Assembly (NCBI GenBank): GCA_026393975.1
Contig: JAPKZD010000004.1
Location: forward strand, 34,177 to 98,176
Length of the DNA: 64,000 bases
Direction: 5' to 3'
Source: Candidatus Aminicenantota bacterium
Lineage (GTDB): Bacteria > Acidobacteriota > Aminicenantia > Aminicenantales > Saccharicenantaceae
How positions within the stretch are numbered: position 1 is the stretch's first letter; each line of letters begins with the position of its first letter. The notes beneath the pieces are model-generated. The model searched no databases. It had not been told where the DNA came from and saw nothing but the letters and a program-made list of their open reading frames with translations. This document shows positions 51,491-61,673 of this stretch, piece by piece. The position numbers and the translations under genes were made by a program.

Positions 51491-52084
51491 ATGAGCAGAT
51501 CATTGAAGAAGGGCCCGTTCATCGACGGCCACCTCCTGGAGAAGGTCCAGGCCCTGGCGACGCCCGGGGGCAAGCGCCAGGTCATCAAGACCTGGTCCCG
51601 CCGGTCCACGATCATCCCCGAGATGGTCGGCATGACCATCGGCGTCCACAACGGCCGGAAGTTCATTCCGGTCTTCGTCACCGAGAACATGGTCGGGCAC
51701 AAGCTCGGGGAGTTCTCCCCGACCCGGTATTTCAAGGGCCACACGTCCAAAGGGCCGCCTCGTGGCCGACCTCATCCGGGACAGGCTCGCCGGGGAGGCC
51801 CTGACGATCCTGCGCTTCAGCGACAAGAAAAAGATCGCCGCCATCCTGCAGAAGGTCCTCCGCTCGGCCATCGCCAACGCCCAGCAGAAGTCGCCGAACG
51901 TCGACGTCGACAACCTTTATATCTCGCGGATCCAGATCAACGGAGGCCCCATGGCCAAGCGGATCCGTCCGGCGCCCATGGGTCGGGCCTACCGCGTCCA
52001 GAAGCGGACGAGCCATGTGCATATCTTTCTCGACGAAAAAGGGAGATGAGACGTGGGACAGAAAACGCATCCATACGGGTTTAG
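51491..52084 (+). CDS. rpsS: 30S ribosomal protein S19, C-terminus lost into a read-through frame
   Basis: Residues 1 to about 87 are a normal S19: [30 protein letters not shown] and [20 protein letters not shown]-type end ([19 protein letters not shown]). S19 usually stops within about ten residues of this point. Here there is no stop: the frame enters the rplV gene out of frame and runs to 52084 (197 residues), with a meaningless tail. Homology ends near 51750. The likely cause is a small deletion removing the S19 end and the rplV start, either an assembly error or a true lesion. Confidence 0.85.
   Translation: MSRSLKKGPFIDGHLLEKVQALATPGGKRQVIKTWSRRSTIIPEMVGMTIGVHNGRKFIPVFVTENMVGHKLGEFSPTRYFKGHTSKGPPRGRPHPGQARRGGPDDPALQRQEKDRRHPAEGPPLGHRQRPAEVAERRRRQPLYLADPDQRRPHGQADPSGAHGSGLPRPEADEPCAYLSRRKREMRRGTENASIRV
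51762..52049 (+). CDS. rplV: 50S ribosomal protein L22, N-terminus missing
   Basis: The frame matches L22 from [13 protein letters not shown] onward ([38 protein letters not shown] at the end). L22 normally has about 20 residues before this point, including its start codon and an ISPRK-like segment. Here the frame merges upstream into the rpsS sequence and has no proper start: the GTG 51762 used as a formal start has no ribosome site. As drawn, 95 residues. See rpsS. Confidence 0.85.
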   Translation: MADLIRDRLAGEALTILRFSDKKKIAAILQKVLRSAIANAQQKSPNVDVDNLYISRIQINGGPMAKRIRPAPMGRAYRVQKRTSHVHIFLDEKGR

Positions 52085-52721
52085 GCTCGGCTTCAACAAG
52101 CAGTGGACGTCCCGCTGGTTCGCCAAGGGCCCGGACTACCCCCGGCTCATCCATGAGGACCTGCGGATGAAAAAGGCCATCAAGGAGAAGTATTTCCACG
52201 CCGGCATTGCCGAGATCGACGTCGAGCGCATCGGCCCGAAGATCCGGGTCATCATCCACACGGCCCGGCCGGGGATCATCATCGGCCGCGGCGGCAAGGA
52301 GATCGAGAGCCTCAAGGCCTTACTGGAGACGATCGCCAAGAGGGATGTCTACGTCGACATCCGCGAAGTCGACAGACCCGAGCTCAACGCCCTCCTCATC
52401 GGCGAGAGCATCGCCGTCCAGCTCGAGAAGCGCATCGCCTACCGCCGGGCCATGCGGAAGGCCGTGGAATTCGCCCTCAAGATGGGGGCCAAGGGCATCA
52501 AGGTCATGTGCGCCGGCCGTCTCGGCGGCGTGGAGATCGCCCGCTCGGAGTGGTACCTGAAGGGGCGGCTCCCCTTGCAGACGCTGCGGGCGGACATCGA
52601 CTTCGCCCGCACCGAGGCCTTCACAACCTACGGCCAGATCGGCATCAAGGTCTGGGTTTACCGGGGCGACGTCGAGAAGCCCAAGATGACATCCCAGGTA
52701 GCCGAAGTCGAGGAGATCTAG
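52053..52721 (+). CDS. rpsC: 30S ribosomal protein S3
   Basis: 222 residues. The KH domain has [19 protein letters not shown], and the C-terminal domain has [20 protein letters not shown]. It starts at GTG 52053. Part of the mRNA entry helicase with S4 and S5. Confidence 0.97.
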   Translation: MGQKTHPYGFRLGFNKQWTSRWFAKGPDYPRLIHEDLRMKKAIKEKYFHAGIAEIDVERIGPKIRVIIHTARPGIIIGRGGKEIESLKALLETIAKRDVYVDIREVDRPELNALLIGESIAVQLEKRIAYRRAMRKAVEFALKMGAKGIKVMCAGRLGGVEIARSEWYLKGRLPLQTLRADIDFARTEAFTTYGQIGIKVWVYRGDVEKPKMTSQVAEVEEI

Positions 52722-52723
52722 CC

Positions 52724-53146
52724 ATGTTGATGCCCGCGAAAGTCAAGTATCGCAAGCAGCAGCGCGGCCGCATGCGGGGCAAGGCCCTGCGGGGCGGCAC
52801 GCTGACGTTCGGGGAGTTCGGCCTGCAGGCCCTCGAACCCGGCTGGCTGTCCTCGCGTCAGATCGAGGCCGGCCGCATCACCATTTCCCGGCACATGAAG
52901 AGAAAGGGCAAGCTGTGGATCCGGACCTTCCCCTGGAAGTCGGTCACCAAGAAGCCGACCGAGGTCCGCATGGGCAAGGGCAAGGGCGACCCCGAGTTCT
53001 GGGTCGACGTCATCCGCCCGGGCAAGATCCTTTTCGAGCTCGAAGGGGTCACTCTCGAGGAGGCCCGGGAGGCCATGCGCCTGGCCGGCCACAAGCTGCC
53101 CGTCAAGACGCGTTTCATCTCCCGGGAAGCGAGAGAACTCAGATGA
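52724..53146 (+). CDS. rplP: 50S ribosomal protein L16
   Basis: 140 residues: [52 protein letters not shown]. It overlaps rpmC by 4 bp. Confidence 0.97.
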   Translation: MLMPAKVKYRKQQRGRMRGKALRGGTLTFGEFGLQALEPGWLSSRQIEAGRITISRHMKRKGKLWIRTFPWKSVTKKPTEVRMGKGKGDPEFWVDVIRPGKILFELEGVTLEEAREAMRLAGHKLPVKTRFISREARELR

Positions 53147-53340
53147 AGATCAAAGAACTGAAAGAGATGTCGACGGACGAGCTGAAGCACAGGGAGGCAG
53201 AGCTCGTCGAACAGCTCTTCAAGCTCCGGTTCCAGAAGTCCCTGGGGCAGTTGGAGAGCCCGATGAAGATCAAGAACATCAGGAGGGACATCGCCCGTAT
53301 CAAGACGCTCGTGAACCAAACGCCGAAGGCAACGGAGTAG
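53143..53340 (+). CDS. rpmC: 50S ribosomal protein L29
   Basis: 65 residues: [20 protein letters not shown] and [20 protein letters not shown] with [14 protein letters not shown] 53143 overlaps the rplP stop. The longer frame upstream of it is rplP in another phase. Confidence 0.95.
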   Translation: MKIKELKEMSTDELKHREAELVEQLFKLRFQKSLGQLESPMKIKNIRRDIARIKTLVNQTPKATE

Positions 53341-53343
53341 CGC

Positions 53344-53646
53344 ATGGACACCACAGGACAGAAACGGAAGACGACCAAGGTCGGGAAGGTCGTCGCCAAG
53401 AAGATGAAGAAGACGGTCACGGTCCAGGTGGAACGGCAGATCCGTCACCCTCTCTACAAGAAGACCATCCGGAGGAAGCAGACGTTCCTCGTCCACGATG
53501 AGACCGAGAAGTGCAAGCTCGGCGACGTCGTCCGGATTATCGAGACGCGGCCGATCAGCAAGACGAAGCGCTGGCGCGTCCTCGAGATCGTCGGCCTGAC
53601 GCCGGCCGCGACGGCGTCCGAGATCGATAGCGGAGAGTTGAAATGA
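53344..53646 (+). CDS. rpsQ: 30S ribosomal protein S17
   Basis: 100 residues: [57 protein letters not shown]. The overlap with rplN is 4 bp. Confidence 0.96.
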   Translation: MDTTGQKRKTTKVGKVVAKKMKKTVTVQVERQIRHPLYKKTIRRKQTFLVHDETEKCKLGDVVRIIETRPISKTKRWRVLEIVGLTPAATASEIDSGELK

Positions 53647-54011
53647 TCCAGATGAACACGATGCTCAAGGTCGCCGACAACTCCGGCGCCCGGCGGATCA
53701 TGGCCATCACGCCGCTCGGCGGCAGCGTCGGCCGGATCGCCCGGATCGGGGACGTCATCTCCGCGACTGTCAAGGAAGCCGCCCCGGAAAGCAAGGTCAA
53801 GAAGGGCACGGTCATCCGGGCGGTCGTCGTCCGCACCCGCAAGGAGATGCGCCGCAAGGACGGGTCCTACATCCGGTTCGAGGACAACGCCGCGGTGATC
53901 ATCGACAAGACGGGAGAACCCGTGGGGACGCGCGTGTTCGGCCCCGTGGGGCGCGAACTCCGGGAACGGAAGTTCATGAAGATCATCTCCCTCGCCCCGG
54001 AGGTCCTGTGA
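53643..54011 (+). CDS. rplN: 50S ribosomal protein L14
   Basis: 122 residues: [51 protein letters not shown]. Full length. Confidence 0.97.
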   Translation: MIQMNTMLKVADNSGARRIMAITPLGGSVGRIARIGDVISATVKEAAPESKVKKGTVIRAVVVRTRKEMRRKDGSYIRFEDNAAVIIDKTGEPVGTRVFGPVGRELRERKFMKIISLAPEVL

Positions 54012-54343
54012 TGCACAAGATCCAGCTCAAGAAGAACGACCTCGTCTTCGTCATCCGCGGCAAGGACAAGGGGAAGACGGGCAAGGTCCTGAAGCTCATC
54101 CCCGAGACCAACCGGGTCATCGTCGAGAGGATCAATTTCAGCAAGCACTTCGTCAAGGCCGACCGCAGCCGGAACGTCCAGGGCGGGGTCATGGAGAAGG
54201 AAGCCCCGATCGCCGTGGCCAACGTCATGCTCTACTGCTCGGAGTGCGGGCAGGGCGTGCGCGCCCGGAGCCGGAGGCTCGAGGACGGCAGCAAGATCCG
54301 GCTCTGCCACCGGTGCGAGACGATGATCGAGAAGCAGAAGTGA
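54011..54343 (+). CDS. rplX: 50S ribosomal protein L24
   Basis: 110 residues: KOW motif [20 protein letters not shown], and a C-terminal part with CSECG and CHRC pairs that probably bind zinc. Start ATG 54011; a GTG one codon upstream (54008) is an alternative. Confidence 0.95.
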   Translation: MHKIQLKKNDLVFVIRGKDKGKTGKVLKLIPETNRVIVERINFSKHFVKADRSRNVQGGVMEKEAPIAVANVMLYCSECGQGVRARSRRLEDGSKIRLCHRCETMIEKQK

Positions 54344-54353
54344 GGATGCCCCA

Positions 54354-54896
54354 ATGAGCCGCTTATATGACAGGTACCGGAAAGACGTGGTCCCCGAGCT
54401 CCAGAAGGAGCTCGGCATCACGAATATCATGGCCGTGCCACGCCTGGACAAGATCATCGTCAACGTCGGCGTCGGCGACGCTATCCAGAACAGCAAGCTC
54501 CTGGACACGGCCAAGGCCGAGCTGGCCTTGATCACCGGCCAGCTCCCCGGCATCGGGCGGGCCAAGAAGTCGATTTCGTCCTTCAAGCTGAGGAAGGGCC
54601 AGCCCATCGCCTGCTACGTCACCCTCCGCAACCGGAGGATGTATGAGTTCTTCGACCGGCTGGTTAACATCGTCCTGCCGCGGGTCCGGGACTTCCGCGG
54701 CGTCCCGCCCACGTCCTTCGACAGCCGGGGCAACTACACCCTGGGGATGCGCGACCAGCTCGTGTTCCCCGAGATCGATTACACCAAGGTCGAGCGGCCG
54801 CGGGGGATGAACATCACCATCGTCACGACGGCCCGGACGGACAAGGAAGCCCAGGCTCTCCTCAAGAAGCTGGGCATGCCTTTCCGGGAATCCTGA
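54354..54896 (+). CDS. rplE: 50S ribosomal protein L5
   Basis: 180 residues binding 5S r[59 protein letters not shown]. Full length. Confidence 0.97.
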   Translation: MSRLYDRYRKDVVPELQKELGITNIMAVPRLDKIIVNVGVGDAIQNSKLLDTAKAELALITGQLPGIGRAKKSISSFKLRKGQPIACYVTLRNRRMYEFFDRLVNIVLPRVRDFRGVPPTSFDSRGNYTLGMRDQLVFPEIDYTKVERPRGMNITIVTTARTDKEAQALLKKLGMPFRES

Positions 54897-54910
54897 GAAG
54901 CGAGGTAAAC

Positions 54911-55096
54911 GTGGCAACTTCAGCGCGCATGGCCAAAATGGTCAGGAAACCGAAATACGCGATACGGATCCGCCACCGCTGCCGGCTCTGCGGCCGCCCC
55001 CGGGCCTATTACCGGAAGTTCGACCTCTGCCGCCTGTGCTTCCGCGAGCTCGCCCTCAAGGGGGAGATCCCGGGCGTCACGAAGTCGTCCTGGTGA
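54911..55096 (+). CDS. rpsN: 30S ribosomal protein S14, zinc type
   Basis: A 61-residue S14 with both zinc pairs ([19 protein letters not shown]) and the end [12 protein letters not shown]. It starts at GTG 54911. The zinc-binding short form is typical of many non-proteobacterial lineages. Confidence 0.95.
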   Translation: MATSARMAKMVRKPKYAIRIRHRCRLCGRPRAYYRKFDLCRLCFRELALKGEIPGVTKSSW

Positions 55097-55117
55097 CATC
55101 GGAGAAAGGATCAAACC

Positions 55118-55507
55118 ATGGATTCCATTTCAGATCTGCTTACCCGGATTCGTAACGGCGCGAAGTCCAAGAAGAGGGAAGTCAACATCCCCTCCTGCCG
55201 GCTGGGAATCGAGGTCGTCAAGATCCTCAGGGAGGAGGGGTACGTCAAGAACTACAAGGTCATCGAGGACAGCAAGCAGGGGATCCTCAACGTGACGCTC
55301 AAGTACACCGATGACAACAAGAGCGTCATCAGCGGCATCAAGCGGGTCAGCAAGCCGGGCTGCCGGATCTACTGCACCAAGGATTCCGTTCCCAAGGTCC
55401 TGGACGGCCTGGGCCTCGTCATCGTCTCCACTTCCCGGGGCGTGCTGACGGGGCGGTCGTGCGAGGAGCTGGGGGCGGGCGGCGAAGTCCTCTGCAGCAT
55501 CTGGTAG
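55118..55507 (+). CDS. rpsH: 30S ribosomal protein S8
   Basis: 129 residues: ISDLLTRIRNGAKSKKREV, GIKRVSKPGCRIY, and the end VSTSRGVLTGRSCEELGAGG then EVLCSIW. Full length. Confidence 0.97.
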   Translation: MDSISDLLTRIRNGAKSKKREVNIPSCRLGIEVVKILREEGYVKNYKVIEDSKQGILNVTLKYTDDNKSVISGIKRVSKPGCRIYCTKDSVPKVLDGLGLVIVSTSRGVLTGRSCEELGAGGEVLCSIW

Positions 55508-55525
55508 GCGCGAGGAGAGGGTAGC

Positions 55526-56071
55526 ATGTCAAGAATCGGGAAAAAGCCCATCACGATACCGGCGGGCGTGACCGTCACGCCCCATCCGGACAGGATCGAT
55601 TTTGAGGGGAAGAAGGGGAAGCTCTCCTCTCCGCTCCAGCCGGGCATCTCGGCCGTCCTGGAAGGGACGAACCTCGTCCTGACCCGGGCCGAAGAGACCC
55701 AGACCGCCCGGGCCAACCACGGCCTCTGCCGGGCCCTGGCCCGGAACGCCGTCGCCGGGGTATCCGAAGGATTCTCCAAGAAGCTGGAGATCGTCGGCGT
55801 CGGCTACAAGGCCAAGGTCGACAAGAACAAGCTTGAGCTCAACCTGGGCTATTCTCGGCCGATCATCTACGCCATCCCCGAGGGCGTCGAGGTCGTCGCC
55901 GAGAAGCCCACGCTGCTCACCGTCCGGGGCATCGACCGGCAGAAAGTAGGCCAGGTCGCCGACGACATCAAGAGACTCCGCATCCCGGACCCCTACAAGC
56001 AGAAGGGCGTCCGCTACCTCGGCGAGAAGCTCATCAAAAAAGAACGAAAGGCGGGGGTGACCGGTGCTTAA
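55526..56071 (+). CDS. rplF: 50S ribosomal protein L6
   Basis: 181 residues: MSRIGKKPITIPAGVTV, LEIVGVGYKAKVDKNKLEL, and the end IPDPYKQKGVRYLGEKLIKK. Overlaps rplR by 8 bp. Confidence 0.97.
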   Translation: MSRIGKKPITIPAGVTVTPHPDRIDFEGKKGKLSSPLQPGISAVLEGTNLVLTRAEETQTARANHGLCRALARNAVAGVSEGFSKKLEIVGVGYKAKVDKNKLELNLGYSRPIIYAIPEGVEVVAEKPTLLTVRGIDRQKVGQVADDIKRLRIPDPYKQKGVRYLGEKLIKKERKAGVTGA

Positions 56072-56438
56072 AGACAAGACGATCGAAAAAAAGGTGCGGG
56101 ACGACCGTCTCCGGAAACGGATCCGGGAGAAGGTCAAGGGGACGCCCGAGCGGCCCCGGGTCCACGTGTTCAAGAGCAACGCCTATATCTATACCCAAGT
56201 GATCGACGACCGGGAGGGTTCGGTCCTCCTGACCGCTTCGACCCTGGAGAAGGAGTTCCGCGAAAAAGCCAAGAGCACCAAGAACAAGGACGCCTGTGGC
56301 CTTCTCGGCGAACTCCTGGGCAAGCGGCTCAAGGCGGCCAAGATCGAGAGGGTCGTTTTCGACCGGGGGGTCCACCCCTACCACGGACGCATCAAGACCC
56401 TAGCGGACGCCATTCGGAAAGAAGGCATCCAGTTCTGA
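56064..56438 (+). CDS. rplR: 50S ribosomal protein L18
   Basis: 124 residues, GTG start: RIREKVKGTPERPRVHVFKS, NAYIYTQVIDD, FDRGVHPYHGRIKTLADAIR. Binds 5S rRNA with L5. Confidence 0.96.
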   Translation: MLKDKTIEKKVRDDRLRKRIREKVKGTPERPRVHVFKSNAYIYTQVIDDREGSVLLTASTLEKEFREKAKSTKNKDACGLLGELLGKRLKAAKIERVVFDRGVHPYHGRIKTLADAIRKEGIQF

Positions 56439-56466
56439 GCGGACGGCCGAATAAGGAGAGACAAGC

Positions 56467-56985
56467 GTGGACGATCGTAAACACAGGAAAATCGGAGTTC
56501 TCGATGAAGAGGGCATGGAGCTCAAGGACCAGGTCATTTCCATCCGCCGGGTCACCAAGGTCGTCAAGGGCGGCAAGAATATGAGCTTTTCGGCCCTCGT
56601 CGCCGTCGGCGACGAACGGGGCCGGGTCGGCATCGGCAAGGGCAAGGCCCGCGAAGTCCCCCAGGCCATCGCTAAGGGCGTCGAAGCGGCGCGGAAGAGC
56701 ATGATCCGGGTGCCCCTGGCCGACACGACCATCCCCCATCTCGTCAAGGGGGTGGACGGGGCCGGGCTGGTCGTCCTGCGTCCGGCTTCGAAGGGCACGG
56801 GCGTCATCGCCGGCGGCGCGGTCCGCGTCATCATGCAGCTCGCTGGGATCCGGGACATCCTGACCAAGTCCATCCGCAGCAACAACCCCCTCAGCGTCGC
56901 CAACGCGACCCTGGACGCCCTGCGGCAGATCCGGAACCCCGAGGACGTGGCCAAGATGCGCGGAAAGGCGAAAGGTGCGCTATGA
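56467..56985 (+). CDS. rpsE: 30S ribosomal protein S5
   Basis: 172 residues, GTG start 56467: VISIRRVTKVVKGGKNMSFS, GRVGIGKGKAREVPQAIAKG, RSNNPLSVANATLDAL. Overlaps rpmD by 4 bp. Confidence 0.97.
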   Translation: MDDRKHRKIGVLDEEGMELKDQVISIRRVTKVVKGGKNMSFSALVAVGDERGRVGIGKGKAREVPQAIAKGVEAARKSMIRVPLADTTIPHLVKGVDGAGLVVLRPASKGTGVIAGGAVRVIMQLAGIRDILTKSIRSNNPLSVANATLDALRQIRNPEDVAKMRGKAKGAL

Positions 56986-57233
56986 CGGACAAAGAAACCA
57001 AACCCAAGAAGACGCCGAAGCGCGCGGAAATAGCGGCGGCCTCCGTGACGTACGTGAAGGTCACTCTCGTCCGAAGCCTCATCGGCACCCCCCGCATCCA
57101 GCGGGAGACGGCCAAGGGCCTCGGCCTGCGTAAGCTCAACTCTCATGCGGTACTCAAGGAGACTCCAGAGACGCTCGGGATGGTCCGCAAGATCATCCAC
57201 GCGCTCAAGGTGGAAACGGTGGAGAAGCCATGA
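56982..57233 (+). CDS. rpmD: 50S ribosomal protein L30
   Basis: 83 residues. A charged 20-residue N-terminal extension is followed by the usual core [19 protein letters not shown] and [24 protein letters not shown]-type overlaps on both sides. Confidence 0.94.
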   Translation: MTDKETKPKKTPKRAEIAAASVTYVKVTLVRSLIGTPRIQRETAKGLGLRKLNSHAVLKETPETLGMVRKIIHALKVETVEKP

Positions 57234-57682
57234 ACCTCAGCAACCTGAAACCGGCCCAAGGATCGAGGAAGGACCGAAAGAGGGTGGGGCGGGGCCCCGG
57301 CTCCGGCCTGGGAAAGACCGCCGGGCGCGGCAGCAAGGGTCAGAAATCGGGCAGCGGCTATTCCCGTAAGCGCGGGTTCGAGGGCGGCCAGATGCCGCTC
57401 ACCCGGCGCATCCCCAAGCGCGGCTTCACCAACATCTTTCGGACCGAGTTGACGGTCGTCAATCTGGATCGCCTGGCCAAGCTCCGGAAAGAAGAGATCC
57501 GGCCCAAGGACATGGCCGACCACGGCCTGATCAAGAAGGAATCCGAGCGGGTGAAGATCCTCGGGCGGGGCGATCTCACCTCGGCCAAGACCATCCACGC
57601 CCACCAATTCTCCGAGTCGGCCGTGAAGAAGATCGAGGCCAAGGGCGGCAAGGCCGTCGTCATCGGGAAAGACCCATGTTAG
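57230..57682 (+). CDS. rplO: 50S ribosomal protein L15
   Basis: 150 residues: [40 protein letters not shown] and [15 protein letters not shown]. Overlaps secY by 7 bp. Confidence 0.96.
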   Translation: MNLSNLKPAQGSRKDRKRVGRGPGSGLGKTAGRGSKGQKSGSGYSRKRGFEGGQMPLTRRIPKRGFTNIFRTELTVVNLDRLAKLRKEEIRPKDMADHGLIKKESERVKILGRGDLTSAKTIHAHQFSESAVKKIEAKGGKAVVIGKDPC

Positions 57683-59058
57683 ACAGCATCCGCAATATCT
57701 TCAGCATTCCCGAGCTGCGGAAGAGGGTCATCTTCACCCTCCTCCTCCTCGCGGTCTACCGGATCGGCGGGCAGATCCCGAACCCAGGCCTCAGCGCGAC
57801 GGCCCTCCAGGAGTTCTGGCAGTCGCAGAAGGGGTCCCTGCTCGGCTTCATCGACCTGTTCTCCGGCCGGAACATGTCCCGCATGACGATCTTCGCCCTG
57901 GGCATCATGCCCTACATCAGCGCGTCCATCATCCTGCAGCTGCTGACGGTCGTCTGGCCCTACCTCGAGCGCCTGTCCAAGGAAGGGGAGCTCGGCCGGA
58001 AGAAGATCACCCAGTACACGCGTTACGGCACGATCGTCATCTGCCTCATCCAGGCCATCGGCATCTCCATCTTCCTCCAGGCCCTGAGGACCCCCGCCGG
58101 GGCGCCCATCGTCCTCAACCCGGGCTGGGGCTTCAAGCTGCTGACCGTCCTGACCCTGACGACGGGGACCGTCTTTGTCATGTGGCTCGGCGAGCAGATC
58201 TCGGAGCGCGGCATCGGCAACGGCATCTCGCTCATCATCTTCGCCGGTATCGTCGTCAATTTCCCGACCGGGCTCAACAAGATGGTCTCCGGCCTGCGGA
58301 CCGGCGCCATGGACCCCCTCAAGATGATCTTCCTGGGCGCCATCATGGTCGCGGTCATCGCCTTCATCGTCTTCGTCGAACGGGGTCAGCGCCGCATCCC
58401 CGTCTCCTATGCGAAACGGGTCGTCGGCCGGAAAGTCTACGGCGGCCAGAGCACCCACCTGCCGCTCCGCGTCAACACGGGCGGCGTCATCCCGATCATC
58501 TTCGCCGCCTCGGTCATCACCATCCCGGCCACGGCGGCCAACCTCATCAAGGTCCCCGTCATCCAGACGGTCGCCGCCCAGTTCGGGCTAGGCATGCCCC
58601 TCTACAACCTGGTCTACATCGCGGCCATCATCTTCTTCACCTATTTCTACATCTCGATCATCTTCAACCCGGTCGACGTCGCCGACAACCTCCGCAAGTA
58701 CGGCGGCTTCATCCCGGGCATCCGGCCGGGGAAGACCACCTCGGACTACATCGACGACGTCCTCAGCCGGATCACCCTCGCCGGCGCGATCTACCTCGCT
58801 GCCGTGGCTATCCTGCCCGAGTTCTTGATCACGGGCTTCAAGGCCCAGGCCCTGCCCTGGATCGGCCCCTTCCTCGAGGCCAACCTGCCCAAGTTCATCA
58901 CCCAGGGCCTCGGCGTCGAATTCATGTTCGGCGGCACGTCCATCCTCATCGTCGTAGGCGTGGCCATGGACACCATGCAGCAGATCGAGGCCCAGCTCGT
59001 CATGCGCCACTACGACGGTTTCATGCGCCGCAGCCGGATCCGGGGGAGAAGGGGATGA
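57676..59058 (+). CDS. secY: Preprotein translocase subunit SecY
   Basis: Central channel of the Sec translocon, 460 residues with ten predicted membrane segments. Signatures: the family start LRKRVIFTLLLLAVYRIGG, the plug/TM2 region DLFSGRNMSRMTIFALGIMP, and YISASIILQLL. Conserved cytoplasmic-loop residues follow in ERGQRRIPVSYAKRVVG. It lies in the spc block between rplO and adk; its stop overlaps the adk start. Confidence 0.97.
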   Translation: MLDSIRNIFSIPELRKRVIFTLLLLAVYRIGGQIPNPGLSATALQEFWQSQKGSLLGFIDLFSGRNMSRMTIFALGIMPYISASIILQLLTVVWPYLERLSKEGELGRKKITQYTRYGTIVICLIQAIGISIFLQALRTPAGAPIVLNPGWGFKLLTVLTLTTGTVFVMWLGEQISERGIGNGISLIIFAGIVVNFPTGLNKMVSGLRTGAMDPLKMIFLGAIMVAVIAFIVFVERGQRRIPVSYAKRVVGRKVYGGQSTHLPLRVNTGGVIPIIFAASVITIPATAANLIKVPVIQTVAAQFGLGMPLYNLVYIAAIIFFTYFYISIIFNPVDVADNLRKYGGFIPGIRPGKTTSDYIDDVLSRITLAGAIYLAAVAILPEFLITGFKAQALPWIGPFLEANLPKFITQGLGVEFMFGGTSILIVVGVAMDTMQQIEAQLVMRHYDGFMRRSRIRGRRG

Positions 59059-59726
59059 GAGTCATCCTCCTGGGCGCGCCGGGAAGCGGGAAGGGGACCG
59101 TGGCCGAAGAACTCCGTTCTGCCTACGGTTTCCCCAAGATCTCCACGGGAGACCTGCTTCGCGCCGCCGTCCGGGAGCGGACCCCCCTCGGCCTGAAGGC
59201 CGAAGCCCAGATGGGCAAGGGCGGCCTCGTCGACGATGCGACCGTCCTGGCCCTCCTCGGCGAGCGGTTGGCCCGCGAGGATTGCCGTGACGGGTACACC
59301 CTCGACGGATTCCCGCGCAACATCGCCCAGGCCGAGAGCCTGGAGGCGCTCGGCGCGTCCGGGCCGGAGGTCGTCTTCGACCTCCAGGTCGGCGAGGAGG
59401 TCATCCTCGGCCGGCTGACCAACCGGAGGATCTGCCCTTTGTGCGAGGCGATCTACCACGTCATCAATAAGAAGCCGAAAAAGGACGACATCTGCGACGT
59501 CTGCGGGACCGCGCTCGTCCAGAGGGCCGACGACAGGCCCGAGGTCATCGCGGAACGGCTCAAGACCCATCTTGCGAAAACCGAGCCCCTGATCGCCCGT
59601 TACGCGGCCAAGGGGACTCTCCACAGGATCGACGGCGGCCGGACGCCAGCGGCGACCTTCGCCGAGGTCAAGAAAGTCCTGGATGCCGTCATGGGCGAGA
59701 CCGGGCCGGCACGGGGTCGAGGATGA
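59055..59726 (+). CDS. adk: Adenylate kinase, zinc-LID type
   Basis: Interconverts AMP + ATP and 2 ADP. The 223 residues carry the P-loop GAPGSGKGT (8-16), AMP site STGDLLRAAV and DGFPRN. The LID domain holds two CxxC pairs (CPLC, CDVC) for structural zinc, as in Gram-positive-like long adenylate kinases. ATGA overlaps with secY and map. Confidence 0.96.
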   Translation: MRVILLGAPGSGKGTVAEELRSAYGFPKISTGDLLRAAVRERTPLGLKAEAQMGKGGLVDDATVLALLGERLAREDCRDGYTLDGFPRNIAQAESLEALGASGPEVVFDLQVGEEVILGRLTNRRICPLCEAIYHVINKKPKKDDICDVCGTALVQRADDRPEVIAERLKTHLAKTEPLIARYAAKGTLHRIDGGRTPAATFAEVKKVLDAVMGETGPARGRG

Positions 59727-60523
59727 TCATCTACAAGTCGGCCGCCGAACTCGAGGCCATGCGCCAGAGCAGCCGCATCGTGGCCGCGGTCCTCGGGGAG
59801 CTCGAGCCGCTCATCCAGCCCGGGATCCGGACGCGCGACCTCGACCTCTACGCCGAGAAGAGGACCCGCGAACTCGGGGCCGTCCCGGCGTTCAAGGGCT
59901 ACCGGGGCTACCCGGCCTCGGTCTGCATCTCGGTCAACGAGGAGATCATCCACGGCATCCCTTCGGGCCGGATCCTCCAGGAGGGCGACATCGTCAGCCT
60001 CGATTTCGGCGTCCTCTACGAGGGCTTTTTCAGCGACTCGGCCCTGACCGCCCCCGTCGGCCGGACGAGCCCGGAGGCCCTGAAGCTCATCGCCGCGGCC
60101 GAACGGTCGTTCTTCAAGGGCCTCGAGAAGATGAAAGAAGGGAACCGCCTGTCCGACATCTCGGCCGCCGTCCAGCAGTCAGTCGAGAGCGAGGGCTTTT
60201 CCGTCATCCGCCAGTTCATCGGCCACGGCATCGGCCGGGCCCTCCACGAGGAGCCCCAAGTGCCGAATTTCGGGGCCCCGGGGCGCGGGCCGAAGCTCCG
60301 GCCTGGGATGACCCTGGCCATCGAGCCGATGATCGCCGCCGGCGGCTACGAGGTCGAGATCCTGGAGGACGGCTGGACGGCCGTGACCCGGGACCGGAGC
60401 CTCTCGGCCCATTTCGAGCATACGGTGGCCATGACCGAGAATGGGCCGGAGATCCTGAGCGCCAGGACGCCGGCCGCCGCCCGGCCGCGGCCAACCCTCC
60501 TCAAGGAGAGCCCCCATGCCTAG
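59723..60523 (+). CDS. map: Methionine aminopeptidase, type I
   Basis: Removes N-terminal Met from new proteins. Of 266 residues, the metal-binding sequence is intact: [11 protein letters not shown] (His), [18 protein letters not shown] (two Asp ligands), [12 protein letters not shown] (His) and [11 protein letters not shown] (Glu). The C-terminus has about 15 extra Pro/Arg-rich residues. It overlaps infA by 8 bp. Confidence 0.97.
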   Translation: MIIYKSAAELEAMRQSSRIVAAVLGELEPLIQPGIRTRDLDLYAEKRTRELGAVPAFKGYRGYPASVCISVNEEIIHGIPSGRILQEGDIVSLDFGVLYEGFFSDSALTAPVGRTSPEALKLIAAAERSFFKGLEKMKEGNRLSDISAAVQQSVESEGFSVIRQFIGHGIGRALHEEPQVPNFGAPGRGPKLRPGMTLAIEPMIAAGGYEVEILEDGWTAVTRDRSLSAHFEHTVAMTENGPEILSARTPAAARPRPTLLKESPHA

Positions 60524-60734
60524 ACAGGACATGTTCGAAGCCGAAGGCGTGGTCCGGGAAACCCTCCCGAACGCCATGTTCCGGGTGGAGCTCTCCAACA
60601 AGCACGTCATCCTGGCCCACATCTCCGGGAAGATGCGCAAGCATTTCATCCGCATCCTGCCTGGCGACCGCGTCCTCTTGGAGCTCTCGCCCTACGACCT
60701 GACCAAGGGACGCATCACCTATCGATTCAAATAA
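60516..60734 (+). CDS. infA: Translation initiation factor IF-1
   Basis: 72-residue OB-fold protein: [50 protein letters not shown]. Canonical length. Confidence 0.97.
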   Translation: MPRQDMFEAEGVVRETLPNAMFRVELSNKHVILAHISGKMRKHFIRILPGDRVLLELSPYDLTKGRITYRFK

Positions 60735-60746
60735 AAGGACGGGACG

Positions 60747-60860
60747 ATGAAAGTTAAAGCATCCGTGAAGAAAATCTGCCGGAACTGCAAGATCGTCCGG
60801 CGCAAGGGCGTGGTGCGGGTCATCTGCTCCAACCCGAGGCATAAACAAAAACAGGGATAA
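60747..60860 (+). CDS. rpmJ: 50S ribosomal protein L36
   Basis: 37 residues: [20 protein letters not shown] and a zinc site C-x2-C-x12-C-x4-H (CRNC ... CSNPRH), end KQKQG. It is a very short gene, easily missed, in the standard place between infA and rpsM. Confidence 0.96.
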   Translation: MKVKASVKKICRNCKIVRRKGVVRVICSNPRHKQKQG

Positions 60861-60871
60861 ACGAGGTCAAC

Positions 60872-61252
60872 ATGGCAAGAATCGCAGGCATTACGCTCCC
60901 CCCGGATAAGCGGATCGAGGTCGGGCTGACCTACATCTACGGGATCGGCAGCTCCAAGTCCCGCAAGATCCTGGACGAAGCCAAGATCGACCGGAACAAG
61001 AAGGCCAAGGCCCTTTCCGAGGACGAGATCAACAAGATCCGCCAGATCATCGAAAAGCGGGAGAAGATCGAAGGCGACCTCCGCCAGGAAGTCGCCATGA
61101 ACATCAAGCGGCTCGTGGATATCGGCTGCTACCGGGGCCTCCGGCACAAGAAGAAACTCCCCGTTCGGGGCCAGCGGACGAAAACCAACGCCCGGACCCG
61201 GAAGGGCGCCCGCGGTCAGCGGATCAAGAAACTCAAAGACAAGAAAGCGTAA
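60872..61252 (+). CDS. rpsM: 30S ribosomal protein S13
   Basis: 126 residues: [61 protein letters not shown]. First of the alpha block. Confidence 0.97.
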   Translation: MARIAGITLPPDKRIEVGLTYIYGIGSSKSRKILDEAKIDRNKKAKALSEDEINKIRQIIEKREKIEGDLRQEVAMNIKRLVDIGCYRGLRHKKKLPVRGQRTKTNARTRKGARGQRIKKLKDKKA

Positions 61253-61267
61253 GGAGGGCCAGCGGAC

Positions 61268-61654
61268 ATGCCTAAATCCAACGTCAAGAAGAAAAAAACC
61301 CGAAGGGAAATCGGACTCGGGGTGGCCCACATCCAGGCCACCTTCAACAATACGATCATCACCATCACCGACCACGTGGGCGCGACCATCGTCTGGGCCA
61401 GCGCCGGCACCTCCGGTTTCAAGGGGGCCCGCAAGGGGACGCCCTTCGCCGCCCAGCTCGCGGCCAAGGATGCGGCCACCAAGGCCCGGGAGTTCGGCCT
61501 CCGCTACGTCGACGTCCGTCTCAAGGGACCGGGCGCGGGACGGGAGTCCAGCATCCGCGCCATGCAGGCGGCCGGCATCGAGATCAAATCCATCAAGGAC
61601 GTGACGCCCATCCCGCACAACGGCTGCCGGGTCCGCCGCCGGCGGCGGGTCTGA
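61268..61654 (+). CDS. rpsK: 30S ribosomal protein S11
   Basis: 128 residues: [60 protein letters not shown] ribosome site. Confidence 0.97.
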   Translation: MPKSNVKKKKTRREIGLGVAHIQATFNNTIITITDHVGATIVWASAGTSGFKGARKGTPFAAQLAAKDAATKAREFGLRYVDVRLKGPGAGRESSIRAMQAAGIEIKSIKDVTPIPHNGCRVRRRRRV

Positions 61655-61673
61655 GGGCCGGAAGGAGAGCACC

